64,000 nt of DNA from Rhodococcus zopfii NBRC 100606 = JCM 9919. GTDB lineage: Bacteria; Actinomycetota; Actinomycetes; Mycobacteriales; Mycobacteriaceae. Where the stretch lies: the NCBI RefSeq assembly GCF_001895025.1, contig NZ_BCXI01000010.1, forward strand, positions 62,001 to 126,000, given 5' to 3'. Below the pieces are notes generated by a model. The model did no database searches. It had not been told where the DNA came from and worked only from the letters and a program-made list of their open reading frames with translations. Numbering within the stretch: the first letter of the stretch is position 1; every line of letters starts with the position of its first letter. The position numbers and the translations under genes were made by a program. Shown here piece by piece: positions 17,738 through 28,074 of this stretch.

Positions 17738-18442
17738 GTGCCGTCAGATCCGCAGAACCGAACCCGCCGTCGCGGCGACCTCGCCGCGATGCGCGTGGAC
17801 TACGCGAATGCCGGTCCCGGAGGGGCCGCGTTCGCCGCCGTCGATCTCGAACCCGAACACCTCGCCGGCGGCTGGTTGCCGCTGCTGCGGCAGTGGCTCG
17901 CCGAGGCGGTCGCCGCGGAGGTACCGGAACCGAACGCGATGGTGCTCGGCACGGTCGACGAGGACGGGCGTCCGGTGACCCGCACTGTGCTGTGCAAGGA
18001 CATCGACGCGGACGGCGTCACCTTCTTCACCAACTACGACTCGAACAAGGGGCGTCAGCTCGCGGCGGTGCCGTACGCGTCGGCGACGTTCGCGTGGCTT
18101 CCCGTGCACCGGCAGGTCACCGTGCGCGGGCCGGTCATGCGGGTCTCGGCGGAGGAGACCGCCGAGTACTGGCACACCCGGCCGCGCGGTTCGCGGCTCG
18201 GCGCGTGGGCGTCGCGGCAATCGCAGCCGATCGAGTCCCGGGCCGCGCTCGAACACGCCATGGTCGAGGCCGGGGATCGCTTCGGCGTCGACAAGGACAT
18301 CCCGGTCCCGCCGTTCTGGGGTGGTCTGCGGATCAGTCCCGAATCCGTGGAGTTCTGGCAGGGCCGCGCCGATCGGCTCCACAACCGGGTGCTCACCCGG
18401 CTCGTGGACGGGCAGTGGTCCACCGTGCGGCTCCAGCCGTGA
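17738..18442 (+). CDS. pdxH: Pyridoxamine 5'-phosphate oxidase PdxH
   Basis: FMN enzyme oxidising pyridoxine/pyridoxamine 5'-phosphate to PLP, 234 aa. Family blocks: MRVDYANAG at the N-terminus, PNAMVLGTVDEDGRPVTRTVLCK, FFTNYDSNKGRQL, RGSRLGAWASRQSQPI and the C-terminal PPFWGGLRISPESVEFWQG with the RLHNR PLP-binding segment. Its place next to PLP-using serC may be fortuitous. The stop overlaps the start of the MFS gene. Confidence 0.95.
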   Translation: MPSDPQNRTRRRGDLAAMRVDYANAGPGGAAFAAVDLEPEHLAGGWLPLLRQWLAEAVAAEVPEPNAMVLGTVDEDGRPVTRTVLCKDIDADGVTFFTNYDSNKGRQLAAVPYASATFAWLPVHRQVTVRGPVMRVSAEETAEYWHTRPRGSRLGAWASRQSQPIESRAALEHAMVEAGDRFGVDKDIPVPPFWGGLRISPESVEFWQGRADRLHNRVLTRLVDGQWSTVRLQP

Positions 18443-19716
18443 GGCGGCTGCTCGCCGACACCACACCGCTGCGCAACCCGGACTACCGACGATTGTGGTG
18501 GGCCGGGGTCGTCACCACCATCGGCGCACAACTCAGTGTCGTGGCAGTGCCGCAGCAGATCTACGAGATCACCCGCAGTTCCGCGTACGTCGGCCTGACC
18601 GGTGTGTTCGGGCTGGTGCCGCTGGTCGTGTTCGGGTTGTGGGGCGGGGCGCTCGCCGATGTCATGGACCGGCGCCGGCTGCTCACCATCACCACGACCG
18701 GCCTCGGCGTCACGTCGCTGCTGCTGTGGGCGCAGGCCGCCGCGGGACTGAACAACGTGTGGGTGCTGCTCGGGTTGTTCGCGCTGCAGCAGGCGTTCTT
18801 CGCGGTCAACCAGCCGACGCGGGCCGCGATCATCCCGCGGCTGCTGCCGCCGGGACAGATCGCGGCGGCGACGTCGCTGAACATGACGGTCGTGCAGTTC
18901 GGGGCGATCGCCGGACCCCTGCTCGCCGGTGTCCTCATCCCGATGCTCGGGCTGTCGGCGTTGTATCTGATCGACACGATCGCGCTGCTCGCCACGCTGT
19001 GGGCGGTGATGCGGCTTCCGTCGATCCCGCCGCTCGGGGAGACCACGAAGGCCGGGCTGCACGCGGTGATCGACGGGTTCCGGTACCTGTCGACGCAGAA
19101 GATCTTGCTCGCCTCGTTCGTCGTCGACATCGTCGCGATGGTCTTCGGCATGGCCCGTGCTCTGTTCCCGCAGATCGCGCACGAGTCGTTCGGCGACCCG
19201 GTGACCGGCGGATTCGCCCTCGGTTTGCTGTTCGCGGCGATGTCCGTCGGCGCGGTGCTCGGCGGCGTGTTCTCCGGGTGGCTGCCGCGGGTGCGCCGGC
19301 AGGGCCTCGCGGTGATGGTGTGCATCGCATTGTGGGGCGTCGCGATGATCGGATTCGGTGTCACCGTGGCGTTCGCCGAACCCGGCGGCAGCGCCGCGCT
19401 GCTGTGGATTGCGTTGGCCTTCCTGGCATTCGGCGGGGCCGTCGACATGGTGTCGGCCGCGTTCCGTTCGACGATGCTGCAGACCGTCGCGACCGACGAG
19501 ATGCGCGGCCGGCTGCAGGGCGTGTTCATCGTGGTCGTCGCCGGGGGACCGCGCATCGGCGACGTCGCACACGGCATTGCCGCCGCGTCGGTCGGCACCG
19601 CGATCGCGGCGGCGGGCGGTGGCGTGCTCGTCGTGATCGGCACGGTGATCTGTGTGCTCGCGTTCCCCGCGTTCGTACGGTTCCGGGTCGCGAAGGACGG
19701 GTTGAGAGAGGTATAG
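18439..19716 (+). CDS. MFS transporter (enterobactin-exporter-like)
   Basis: A 425-aa permease with 12 predicted helices, resembling the EntS/MFS_3 group by the N-terminal LRNPDYRRLWWAGVVTTIGAQLSVVAVPQQ pattern (seen at residues 10-40) and a DVMDRRRLL loop between helices 2 and 3. Export of a small metabolite is the usual family role; the substrate here is unknown. GTG 18439 overlaps the pdxH stop (GTGA). Confidence 0.8.
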   Translation: MRRLLADTTPLRNPDYRRLWWAGVVTTIGAQLSVVAVPQQIYEITRSSAYVGLTGVFGLVPLVVFGLWGGALADVMDRRRLLTITTTGLGVTSLLLWAQAAAGLNNVWVLLGLFALQQAFFAVNQPTRAAIIPRLLPPGQIAAATSLNMTVVQFGAIAGPLLAGVLIPMLGLSALYLIDTIALLATLWAVMRLPSIPPLGETTKAGLHAVIDGFRYLSTQKILLASFVVDIVAMVFGMARALFPQIAHESFGDPVTGGFALGLLFAAMSVGAVLGGVFSGWLPRVRRQGLAVMVCIALWGVAMIGFGVTVAFAEPGGSAALLWIALAFLAFGGAVDMVSAAFRSTMLQTVATDEMRGRLQGVFIVVVAGGPRIGDVAHGIAAASVGTAIAAAGGGVLVVIGTVICVLAFPAFVRFRVAKDGLREV

Positions 19717-19823
19717 GCCGCCTCGTGTTCCGGCCGCCCCGAGGGCCCACGGGAGCAGGGCACACGGGCGCGGACGCGCCGATTCGGTGGTGAGGACCGC
19801 CGCAGCCGTGGAAACTGTGGAGC

Positions 19824-20750
19824 ATGTCCGATCCGAGGGATTTCGGTATCGAGAGAGACGGGTACCGGGCAGCGGTGTCCAGTGCGGGTGGCGCGTTGCG
19901 TCTGCTCGAACACGAGGCGCCCGACGGTGCCTACCGGCTCACCGAGAGCTGGCCACCCGGGGAGCGCCCTCCGATGTACAGCGGTGTCGTGCTCGCCCCG
20001 TGGCCCGGCCGGGTTCGCGACGGCCACTTCTTCTTCGACGGCATCGAGCACCAGCTCGCCCTGACAGATCCGCAGCACGGTGCCGCGCTGCACGGGTTCG
20101 CGTGGATGACCGACTGGGAACTGTTGTCGCACAGCGAGAGCAAGGTCGTGCAGGCGCTCGAGGTCGGGTTGCACAAGGGCTGGCCGTACCAGCTGCGGCT
20201 CACCGTCACGTACGAACTGGGACCGGCCGGGCTGACGGTAACCCACACCACGACCAACATCGGCGGCTATCACGCCCCGTTCGGATTGGGGGCGCACCCG
20301 TATCTGCGGGCCGGTGACTCCGACCTCGACGACTGCACCCTGCAGATCGCCGCCGGCACCCGGCTGCCCGTCGATCCGGAGCGGTCCCTGCCGAACGCCT
20401 ACTCGCAGCCGGTCGTCGACAGCGACTACGACTTCACGGCGCCGCGGCCGCTGCGCGGCGTGACCCTCGACACTCCCTTCAGCGCCCTCGACGAGGACGT
20501 CGACGGACGGGTACGGCACGACCTGCTCGGCCCGGACGGTCGCGGGGTGCGGATGTGGACCGGCCCGGGCTTCGGGTGGGTGCACGCGTCGATCACCGGC
20601 TCGGATCCCGGCTATCCGGGCCGTGGACGTGCCCTCGCGCTCGCGCCGTCGACGTGCCCGCCGGACGCGTTCAATCTCGGCATCGACATCGTCGTGTTGC
20701 AGGCCGGTGAAACGTGGACGGGGCAGTGGGGGCTGAGCGCGCTCGTGTGA
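19824..20750 (+). CDS. Aldose 1-epimerase family protein
   Basis: A 308-aa galactose-mutarotase-like beta-sandwich protein that would interconvert alpha and beta anomers of hexoses. It shows YSGVVLAPWPGRVRDG, HGAALHGFAW (catalytic-type His), LGAHPYLRAG and the C-terminal APSTCPPDAFN blocks. It is probably monocistronic; 107 bp separate it from the MFS gene. Substrate sugar unknown. Confidence 0.85.
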   Translation: MSDPRDFGIERDGYRAAVSSAGGALRLLEHEAPDGAYRLTESWPPGERPPMYSGVVLAPWPGRVRDGHFFFDGIEHQLALTDPQHGAALHGFAWMTDWELLSHSESKVVQALEVGLHKGWPYQLRLTVTYELGPAGLTVTHTTTNIGGYHAPFGLGAHPYLRAGDSDLDDCTLQIAAGTRLPVDPERSLPNAYSQPVVDSDYDFTAPRPLRGVTLDTPFSALDEDVDGRVRHDLLGPDGRGVRMWTGPGFGWVHASITGSDPGYPGRGRALALAPSTCPPDAFNLGIDIVVLQAGETWTGQWGLSALV

Positions 20751-20816
20751 CCGGTCGTCCGGTGACCGGCGACCTCTCGGACGGGACACGCCGGGGGTGC
20801 CTCACCGGCGGAGATC

Positions 20817-20832
20817 CGGTATCGTGATACCG
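20817..20832. promoter_or_regulatory. Inverted repeat in the gltA2 upstream region
   Basis: CGGTATC-GT-GATACCG is a perfect 7-bp inverted repeat in the 295-bp gap before gltA2. It looks like a regulator site, but I cannot name the protein. The rest of 20751-21045 holds no ORF I trust; it probably contains the gltA2 promoter and leader. Confidence 0.45.
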
Positions 20833-21045
20833 ATTTACGTGGAGTGTTGTCGCAGGTGAACGGCATGCATGTCCGTCGGTATGAGCCGATCGCCGGACCC
20901 GACGAGGGTTTGCCCCCGCTACGCGTGGGTAACCGTTCCGGGACTTTCGACCGACCCTCCCTGGGCGCCCGCCCCGGCCAGCGGCTAGGTTCTACGTGAA
21001 TGTTCGGAAGTTTTCTCGTAGGTCTGAGCTTGAGAGGGATCCTTC

Positions 21046-22344
<1,299 letters not shown>

Positions 22345-22381
22345 CCCGCGCCCGAACGCAACCTCGACGAGGAGAACACGC

Positions 22382-23104
22382 ATGAGCAAGCCGGAGATCG
22401 AGTTCCAGGACGGTCCCGCACCCACCGAGCTGGTTGTCAAGGACCTGACGGTCGGTGATGGTGCCGAGGCCACGCCCGGCGCGAAGGTCGAGGTGCACTA
22501 TGTCGGCGTCGAGTTCGACACCGGCGAGGAGTTCGATTCGTCGTGGAACCGCGGTGAGTCCATCACCTTCCCGCTGGCCGGTCTGATCGCCGGGTGGCAG
22601 GAAGGCATCCCCGGCATGAAGGTCGGCGGGCGTCGTCAGCTGACGATCCCGCCGGAGCTCGCCTACGGCCCGGCAGGGTCCGGCCACCGGCTGTCCGGCA
22701 AGACCCTGGTCTTCATCATCGACCTGCTCGACGTGAAGGTGCCGCCGGCGGTTCCGGTCGTCGAACCGGCCACCGGTCCGGCCCCGGCCGAGCTGGTCGT
22801 CGAGGACATCACCGTCGGTGATGGTTCCGAGGCGCAGCCCGGCGCGGTCGTGGACGTGCACTACCACGGTGTCGAATACGACACGAACGACGTGTTCGAC
22901 TCGTCGTTCGCCCGCGGCGAGTCCGTGAAGTTCCCGCTCGGGCGCCTGATCCCCGGCTGGCAGGAAGGCATCCCCGGCATGAAGGTCGGTGGCCGCCGCA
23001 AGCTCACGGTCCCGCCGGAGCTCGCCTACGGTCCCGCCGGATCCGGGCATCCCCTCGGCGGCAAGACCCTGGTGTTCGTCATCGATCTGCTGGGCACCAA
23101 CTAG
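22382..23104 (+). CDS. FKBP-type peptidyl-prolyl isomerase with two tandem domains
   Basis: A 240-aa cytoplasmic PPIase built of two FKBP domains (about 1-118 and 128-240). Each holds the V(E/D)VHY, FDSS, (L/R)IPGWQEGIPGMKVGGRR-like and PPELAYGPAGSGH segments. The copies share nearly all core residues, so this is an internal duplication; the mycobacterial and typical rhodococcal protein has one domain. Domain 1 carries a variant LIAGWQ where domain 2 has LIPGWQ. AGGAG precedes ATG 22382. It is probably co-transcribed with gltA and ends at a strong terminator. Confidence 0.9.
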   Translation: MSKPEIEFQDGPAPTELVVKDLTVGDGAEATPGAKVEVHYVGVEFDTGEEFDSSWNRGESITFPLAGLIAGWQEGIPGMKVGGRRQLTIPPELAYGPAGSGHRLSGKTLVFIIDLLDVKVPPAVPVVEPATGPAPAELVVEDITVGDGSEAQPGAVVDVHYHGVEYDTNDVFDSSFARGESVKFPLGRLIPGWQEGIPGMKVGGRRKLTVPPELAYGPAGSGHPLGGKTLVFVIDLLGTN

Positions 23105-23112
23105 ATCGATCC

Positions 23113-23150
23113 CACGACGCCCCGCATCGTTCGCGATGCGGGGCGTCGTG
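23113..23150. terminator. Bidirectional terminator with TTCG tetraloop
   Basis: Perfect 17-bp stem (23113-23129 with 23134-23150) closed by a TTCG loop, between the convergent FKBP gene and the small exported-protein gene. Confidence 0.9.
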
Positions 23151-23155
23151 CGTTC

Positions 23156-23440
23156 TCACCGCTCCCGGACGAGGGTGGCCGTCGCGATATCGTCTCGGCG
23201 GTGACCGCTACCGTCGGTGGTGAAGCGCCACAGGCCGTCGTCGCACCGCAGCCCGTCGAGCCGGGTGCCCGGCGACTTCTCGTCGATGCGGACGATCCTG
23301 CCGTGGTCGTCGACGATGGCGACGTCGCAGCGGCCGCTGTCGCTCCGGTGCATCGGGTCGGCGGCGGCAGTGCCCGCGACTCCGAGAAGCGACAGCGTGC
23401 TCAGGGTCGTGATGGCAAACAACCTGCGGCTCTTCGACAT
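23156..23440 (-). CDS. Small exported protein of unknown function
   Basis: A 94-aa protein with a Sec signal peptide (residues 1-27, cleavage near GTAAAD) and a mature domain of about 67 residues with two cysteines (GRCDVAIVDD and LRCDDGLWRF) likely to form a disulfide. I recognise no family. The ATG at 23440 has GGAGGA six bases upstream. It stands 90 bp downstream of prrB in the same direction. Confidence 0.65.
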   Translation of the reverse strand: MSKSRRLFAITTLSTLSLLGVAGTAAADPMHRSDSGRCDVAIVDDHGRIVRIDEKSPGTRLDGLRCDDGLWRFTTDGSGHRRDDIATATLVRER

Positions 23441-23530
23441 TCGGTCCTCCGGGAACTGGCGGTTGATCTGACACGTCCATCGTGCCCGCGGCCGGTGGCG
23501 TCGCGTACCCACCCGAGGTGTGGACCGGGC

Positions 23531-24847
23531 TCACCCCACCGATCCGGCGATCCGCACCGTCAGCCGCGCCCCGCCGAGCGGCGAACCCTCGAGTCGCGCC
23601 GTGCCCCCGTGCAGCGCCGCCTGCTGCGCGACCAGGGTCAGCCCCAACCCGGAACCGGTGCGGGACGCGCCCGCGCCGCGCCGGAACCGTTCGAAGACGA
23701 CCTCCCGCTCGCCGGGAGGAACGCCCGTGCCGTCGTCGTCGACGGTGAGGACCGTGTCCGGACCGTCCGCGGCGACCGCCAGCCGGATGCGGTGCGCGTC
23801 GCCGTGCCGGACCGCGTTGGCGATCGCGTTGTCGACGACGAGCCGCAGGCCGCCGGGCAGCGCCCGTACCGGACGACCGGGTTCCCCGTCGACGTCCACC
23901 ACCAGCCCCGGGTGGCGGCCGCGGGCATCGGCGGCCGCCGCGTCGCAGATCTCCACCGGATCGGTGTCGACGAAATCGGCGGCGTTCGACAGGTCGCCGC
24001 GGGCAAGACGTTCGAGATCGTCGAGGGTCGATTCCACGCGACCCTGGGTACGGATGAGATCGCCGAGGATCTCGGTGCGGTCGCCGACGGCGAGATCGTG
24101 TGTCGAGAGCACCTCCAGGTCCGTGCGCATCGCCGTCAACGGCGTCCGCAGTTCGTGGGCGGCGGCGGCTGCGAAATCCCGCGCGGTGGCGAGCGCCGCG
24201 TCGGTCGCAGCCTGGGCGTGCGCCACGTCGGCGAGCATCGACCCGGCGGCGGACGCGAGCTCGTCGGCCTCGCGGATACCGGACCTGCGGGGCGCGAGAT
24301 CCGGGTCGCGCGCGGCGATCCGGCCGGTGAGATCCACCAGGGGCCGCACCGCGCGGCCGCCGAACACCCAGCCGAGCGCGGTGGCGACCGCGATCGCGCA
24401 CAGCCCGGCGACGGCCAGCTGCCGATGCTGCGTGGTCGTGATGTCCTGGGCCTCGGCATACGGAACGGCGACCGACATGCGGGCTCGTGTCGCTTCGATC
24501 GGTGCGGTGACGGCGCGGTAGCGGACGTCGCCGACCGTGACGGTGTGGGCACCCGGGTCGAGCTCGGGAAGCTGCGTCGGGGTGCTGGTGCGTACGCGGC
24601 CGTCCTTGTCGGCGCGGATCGTCACGGCGAACGCGCCCGCGTCGCCGAGCGCGGGCAGGAACAACCCGGCGGTCCCGGCGTTGGCGACGAGAACCTGCGC
24701 GGCGGTGTCGAGGCGGCGGTCGAGCTGGGCGAGGTTGTTGCGGGCGATCTCGATCGCGACGAGGACCCCGAGCACCCCGACGACGAGGGTGGTGCCCAGT
24801 GCCGTCGCCGCCGCAACCCGCGCCCGAAGCGAAAAGCGTTGGCTCAT
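23531..24847 (-). CDS. prrB: Sensor histidine kinase PrrB
   Basis: Membrane histidine kinase of 438 aa. Transmembrane helices at about 15-35 and 145-165 enclose an extracytoplasmic sensor loop; a HAMP linker precedes the phosphoacceptor box AAAAAHELRTPLTAM (His231), then N box DNAIANAVRHG and G boxes DDDGTGV and TGSGLGL. It pairs with PrrA; the set matches Rv0902c/Rv0903c near gltA2. The ATG at 24847 overlaps the prrA stop (TGATG). A GTG three bases earlier is an alternative. Confidence 0.9.
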   Translation of the reverse strand: MSQRFSLRARVAAATALGTTLVVGVLGVLVAIEIARNNLAQLDRRLDTAAQVLVANAGTAGLFLPALGDAGAFAVTIRADKDGRVRTSTPTQLPELDPGAHTVTVGDVRYRAVTAPIEATRARMSVAVPYAEAQDITTTQHRQLAVAGLCAIAVATALGWVFGGRAVRPLVDLTGRIAARDPDLAPRRSGIREADELASAAGSMLADVAHAQAATDAALATARDFAAAAAHELRTPLTAMRTDLEVLSTHDLAVGDRTEILGDLIRTQGRVESTLDDLERLARGDLSNAADFVDTDPVEICDAAAADARGRHPGLVVDVDGEPGRPVRALPGGLRLVVDNAIANAVRHGDAHRIRLAVAADGPDTVLTVDDDGTGVPPGEREVVFERFRRGAGASRTGSGLGLTLVAQQAALHGGTARLEGSPLGGARLTVRIAGSVG

Positions 24848-25533
24848 CACGATTCCCGCATCACGAATCCGACCCCGCGCACCGTGTGCACGAGACGCGG
24901 TGCGCCACCGGACTCGAGCTTACGACGCAGATATCCGACGAACACGTCCACGACGTTGGTGTCGGAGTCGAAGTCGTAACCCCACACCAGCGCCAGCAGC
25001 CGATCGCGGGACAGCACGATCCCCGCGTTGCGTGCCAGCACCTCGAGCAGCTCGAACTCGCGCTTGGTCAGCTCGACCGGAATCCCACGGAGGTGCACGC
25101 GACGACCGGCAGGATCGAGCTCGAGATCGCCGACCCGCACGGTCGCCGAGGGCACGCCGCCGGGCCGGCGCCGCAGCATCGCCTTGATCCGGGCAACCAG
25201 CTCTGCCAGCACGAACGGTTTGGTGAGGTAGTCGTCGGCGCCGGCCTCGAGCCCGGCGATACGGTCGCCGACGGTACTGCGCGCGCTGAGCACGCAGATC
25301 GGGATGTCGTCACCCGCCTCGCGCAGCGCGGTCACCACACCGGTGCCGTCGAGCACCGGCATGTTCATGTCCAGGACCATCGCGTCCGGCCGCTGCTGGC
25401 CGACGACCGCGAGGGCGCCGTGACCGTCGGTGGCGGTGAGGACTGCGAAACCGGACAGGCGCAGTCCGCGGCGCAGCGACGCGAGCACGTCTTCGTCGTC
25501 GTCGACGACCAGGACGGTGGCGGGGGCGCTCAT
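24847..25533 (-). CDS. prrA: Response regulator PrrA (OmpR family)
   Basis: A 228-aa response regulator: receiver domain 1-120 (acidic pocket VVDDDED, phosphoacceptor Asp55 in [10 protein letters not shown], Lys in LTKPF) and an OmpR winged helix (about 130-228) with [16 protein letters not shown] and [15 protein letters not shown] segments. In mycobacteria PrrA controls adaptation to intracellular growth and nitrogen. Its start overlaps the stop of an upstream TetR gene (ATGA), an arrangement I do not associate with mycobacteria. Confidence 0.92.
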   Translation of the reverse strand: MSAPATVLVVDDDEDVLASLRRGLRLSGFAVLTATDGHGALAVVGQQRPDAMVLDMNMPVLDGTGVVTALREAGDDIPICVLSARSTVGDRIAGLEAGADDYLTKPFVLAELVARIKAMLRRRPGGVPSATVRVGDLELDPAGRRVHLRGIPVELTKREFELLEVLARNAGIVLSRDRLLALVWGYDFDSDTNVVDVFVGYLRRKLESGGAPRLVHTVRGVGFVMRES

Positions 25534-26222
25534 GCAGGCATTGTGCCCTGGCCGGCGCCGAGCATGGACAACACGAGCGCGACGTAGTTGCCGGCGAGTG
25601 CGTCGATGGCCATCCGGCCCGGCTGGTACCAGCGGGAGACGTCGATGCCCAGCGAGAGTATCGCCAGCGCGGCGGTCGGAACGTCACCCACCGTGAACGC
25701 ACCGGAGTCGACGCCGCGCTGGATCTCGTCGCGGATCACCGCGTCGGTGGCGCGCCGGATCTCGGCGATCTCCCGGTAATGCTCGTCGGTGAGGGCGTGC
25801 AATTCGTACTGGGCGACGCGGCACATCGTGTGGTGTTCGGCGTGGATGCGCACGAACCGGTCGACGATCGCGCGGATCCGGTCGACGGGGCCGTCGGCGC
25901 CGGCGGCGGCCGCGGTGATCGTGTCGAGCACGAATCGGTGTCCGATGCGGCTCGCCTCGAACAGCACTTCCTCCTTGGAGGGGAAGTGAACGTAGAGCGC
26001 GGCGGGGCTCAGGCCCGCGCCGACGGAAATGTCGCGGGTGGTCGTGGCGTGGTAGCCGCGCCGGGCGAACGAGTCCACGGCCGACAGTACGAGCCGGCGG
26101 GCGACCTCGGACTTGACGCCGGTCAGGGCGCCGGGTCCGGTGGTGTCCGCGGGTGGGGCGGTGTCAGTGCTGTCGGTCAACGGTCCGTCCTGTCGATCGT
26201 GGTGCTCGTTGACATCATGCAC
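25530..26222 (-). CDS. TetR-family regulator coupled to prrAB
   Basis: A 230-aa TetR repressor. The HTH lies at about residues 38-84 ([30 protein letters not shown] region), followed by a helical ligand domain resembling regulators of fatty-acid genes. It is divergent from fadE, with an 18-bp palindrome between the starts, so it most likely represses fadE and itself; an acyl-CoA ligand is plausible. The start is GTG 26222; a shorter start within the first 35 low-complexity residues cannot be excluded. Its stop overlaps the prrA start. Confidence 0.85.
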   Translation of the reverse strand: MHDVNEHHDRQDGPLTDSTDTAPPADTTGPGALTGVKSEVARRLVLSAVDSFARRGYHATTTRDISVGAGLSPAALYVHFPSKEEVLFEASRIGHRFVLDTITAAAAGADGPVDRIRAIVDRFVRIHAEHHTMCRVAQYELHALTDEHYREIAEIRRATDAVIRDEIQRGVDSGAFTVGDVPTAALAILSLGIDVSRWYQPGRMAIDALAGNYVALVLSMLGAGQGTMPA

Positions 26223-26234
26223 CGCCGCCGGTTA

Positions 26235-26252
26235 ACTAAGTGAGCGCTTAGT
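26235..26252. promoter_or_regulatory. TetR operator between tetR and fadE
   Basis: ACTAAGTGAGCGCTTAGT is an imperfect palindrome (14 of 18 positions symmetric, outer six bases perfect on each side). It lies 12 bp from the TetR start and 18 bp from fadE, well placed to control both divergent genes. Confidence 0.7.
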
Positions 26253-26270
26253 CGTCCCGAAAGGATAGCC

Positions 26271-28070
26271 ATGCCCGCTCCCGTCCTGTCCCGGCGCGAC
26301 CTCGACTTCCTGCTGTACGACTGGCTCGACGTCGTGTCGCTGACCGACCGCCCCTACTTCGCCGAGCACTCCCGCGAGACGTTCGACGGCATCCTCGACC
26401 TCAGCGCCGACCTCGCCACCAAGCATTTCGCCACGCACAACAAGAAGGCCGACGCGAACGAGCCGCGCATCGGCGAGGACGGGCGCGTCGAGATCATTCC
26501 CGAGGTCAGGGAGGCGCTCGACCAGTTCGCGAAGGCCGGCCTGATCTCCGCGAGCTTCGACGAATCGCTCGGCGGCATGCAGCTGCCCGTGTCGGTGCTG
26601 CGGGCGGCGATGGCATGGTTCCAGGCCGCGAACGCCGGCACCTCGTCGTACCCGTTCCTCACCGTCGGCAACGCCAACGTCATCGCCACCCACGGCACCG
26701 AGGAGCAGGTCTCGACGTTCGTTCCGTCGCTGCTCGAAGGTCGATTCTTCGGCACCATGTGCCTGTCCGAGCCGCAGGCCGGCTCGTCGCTCGCCGACAT
26801 CACCACCAAGGCGATCCCGCAGGACGACGGCACCTACCGGCTGACCGGCACCAAGATGTGGATCTCCGGCGGCGACCACGAGCTGACCGAGAACATCGTG
26901 CACCTGGTGCTCGCGAAAATCCCCGGCGGACCGGCGGGCGTGAAGGGCATCTCGCTGTTCATCGTCCCGAAGTTCCTCGTCGACGCCGACGGCACGCTCG
27001 GCGAGCGCAACGACGTCGCACTGGTGGGCCTGAACCACAAGATGGGCAACCGCGGCACCACCAACACCCTCCTCAACTTCGGTGACGGCTCCTTCACCCC
27101 GGACGGTCGCGAGGGCGCCGTCGGGTACCTGCTCGGCGAGGCGAACAAGGGCCTGTCGTACATGTTCCTGCTGATGAACGAGGCGCGAATCGGGGTCGGG
27201 TTCCTCGCGACCTCCCTCGGCTACGCCGGGTACCTGCAGTCGGTCGAGTACGCGCGCACCCGTACCCAGGGGCGTCCGCTCGCCGACAAGGACCCGTCCT
27301 CGCCGCAGGTACCGCTCATCGAGCACGCCGACGTCCGGCGCATGCTGCTCGCGCAGAAGGCGTACGTCGAGGGCGCCCTCGCGCTCGGACTGTACTGCTC
27401 CAAGCTTGTCGACGAGGAGCGCAGCGCCGCGGATGCCGACGCCCGCGACCGCGCCGGCCTGCTGCTCGACGTGCTCACCCCGATCGCGAAGTCGTGGCCG
27501 TCGCAGTGGTGCCTCGAGGCGAACAGTCTGGCGATCCAGGTGCACGGCGGCTACGGCTACACCCGCGAGTTCGACGTCGAGCAGTTCTACCGCGACAACC
27601 GGCTCAACCAGATCCACGAGGGCACCCACGGCATCCAGGGCATGGATCTGCTCGGCCGCAAGGTGATCATGAGGGGCGGTGCCGGTCTGGCGCTGCTCGG
27701 CGAGACCATCGCCGCGACCGTCGCGCAGGCGCGGGCCGCCGGCGGTGACATCGCCGAATACGCGCAGCAGCTCGAGGCGGCCGTCGTGCGCGTCGCCACC
27801 ACCACCGCGACACTGTGGGCGGGTCGCGATCCCGAACTGGCGCTGGCGAACTCGTCGGTATACCTGGAGGCCGTCGGGCATGTGGTGGTCGCGTGGATCT
27901 GGCTCGAACAACTCCTCGCCGCCGGCGACCGCGAGGGTGCCTTCTTCGACGGGAAGCGCGCCGCCGCGCAGTTCTTCTACCGCTTCGAATTGCCGAAGAC
28001 CGGACCTCAGTTCGATCTGCTCGACAGCCTGGACCGCACGACGCTCGACATCTCACCCGACGCGTTCTGA
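26271..28070 (+). CDS. Acyl-CoA dehydrogenase (FadE)
   Basis: FAD enzyme oxidising acyl-CoA to 2-enoyl-CoA in beta-oxidation, 599 aa, of the long type with an extra C-terminal domain. Segments: CLSEPQAGSSLAD (FAD/substrate loop) near residue 163, KMWISGGDH, and IHEGTHGIQGMDLLGRK, where Glu450 is the likely catalytic base. AAGGA precedes ATG 26271 by seven bases. The divergent TetR gene and shared operator suggest induction by fatty acids. Chain-length preference cannot be read here. Confidence 0.9.
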   Translation: MPAPVLSRRDLDFLLYDWLDVVSLTDRPYFAEHSRETFDGILDLSADLATKHFATHNKKADANEPRIGEDGRVEIIPEVREALDQFAKAGLISASFDESLGGMQLPVSVLRAAMAWFQAANAGTSSYPFLTVGNANVIATHGTEEQVSTFVPSLLEGRFFGTMCLSEPQAGSSLADITTKAIPQDDGTYRLTGTKMWISGGDHELTENIVHLVLAKIPGGPAGVKGISLFIVPKFLVDADGTLGERNDVALVGLNHKMGNRGTTNTLLNFGDGSFTPDGREGAVGYLLGEANKGLSYMFLLMNEARIGVGFLATSLGYAGYLQSVEYARTRTQGRPLADKDPSSPQVPLIEHADVRRMLLAQKAYVEGALALGLYCSKLVDEERSAADADARDRAGLLLDVLTPIAKSWPSQWCLEANSLAIQVHGGYGYTREFDVEQFYRDNRLNQIHEGTHGIQGMDLLGRKVIMRGGAGLALLGETIAATVAQARAAGGDIAEYAQQLEAAVVRVATTTATLWAGRDPELALANSSVYLEAVGHVVVAWIWLEQLLAAGDREGAFFDGKRAAAQFFYRFELPKTGPQFDLLDSLDRTTLDISPDAF

Positions 28071-28074
28071 CGTA

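Noticed and set aside
26232-27911. A 559-codon open frame antisense to fadE.
   Set aside because: fadE is unambiguous; the opposite frame is a GC-bias shadow with no ribosome-binding site or known domain.
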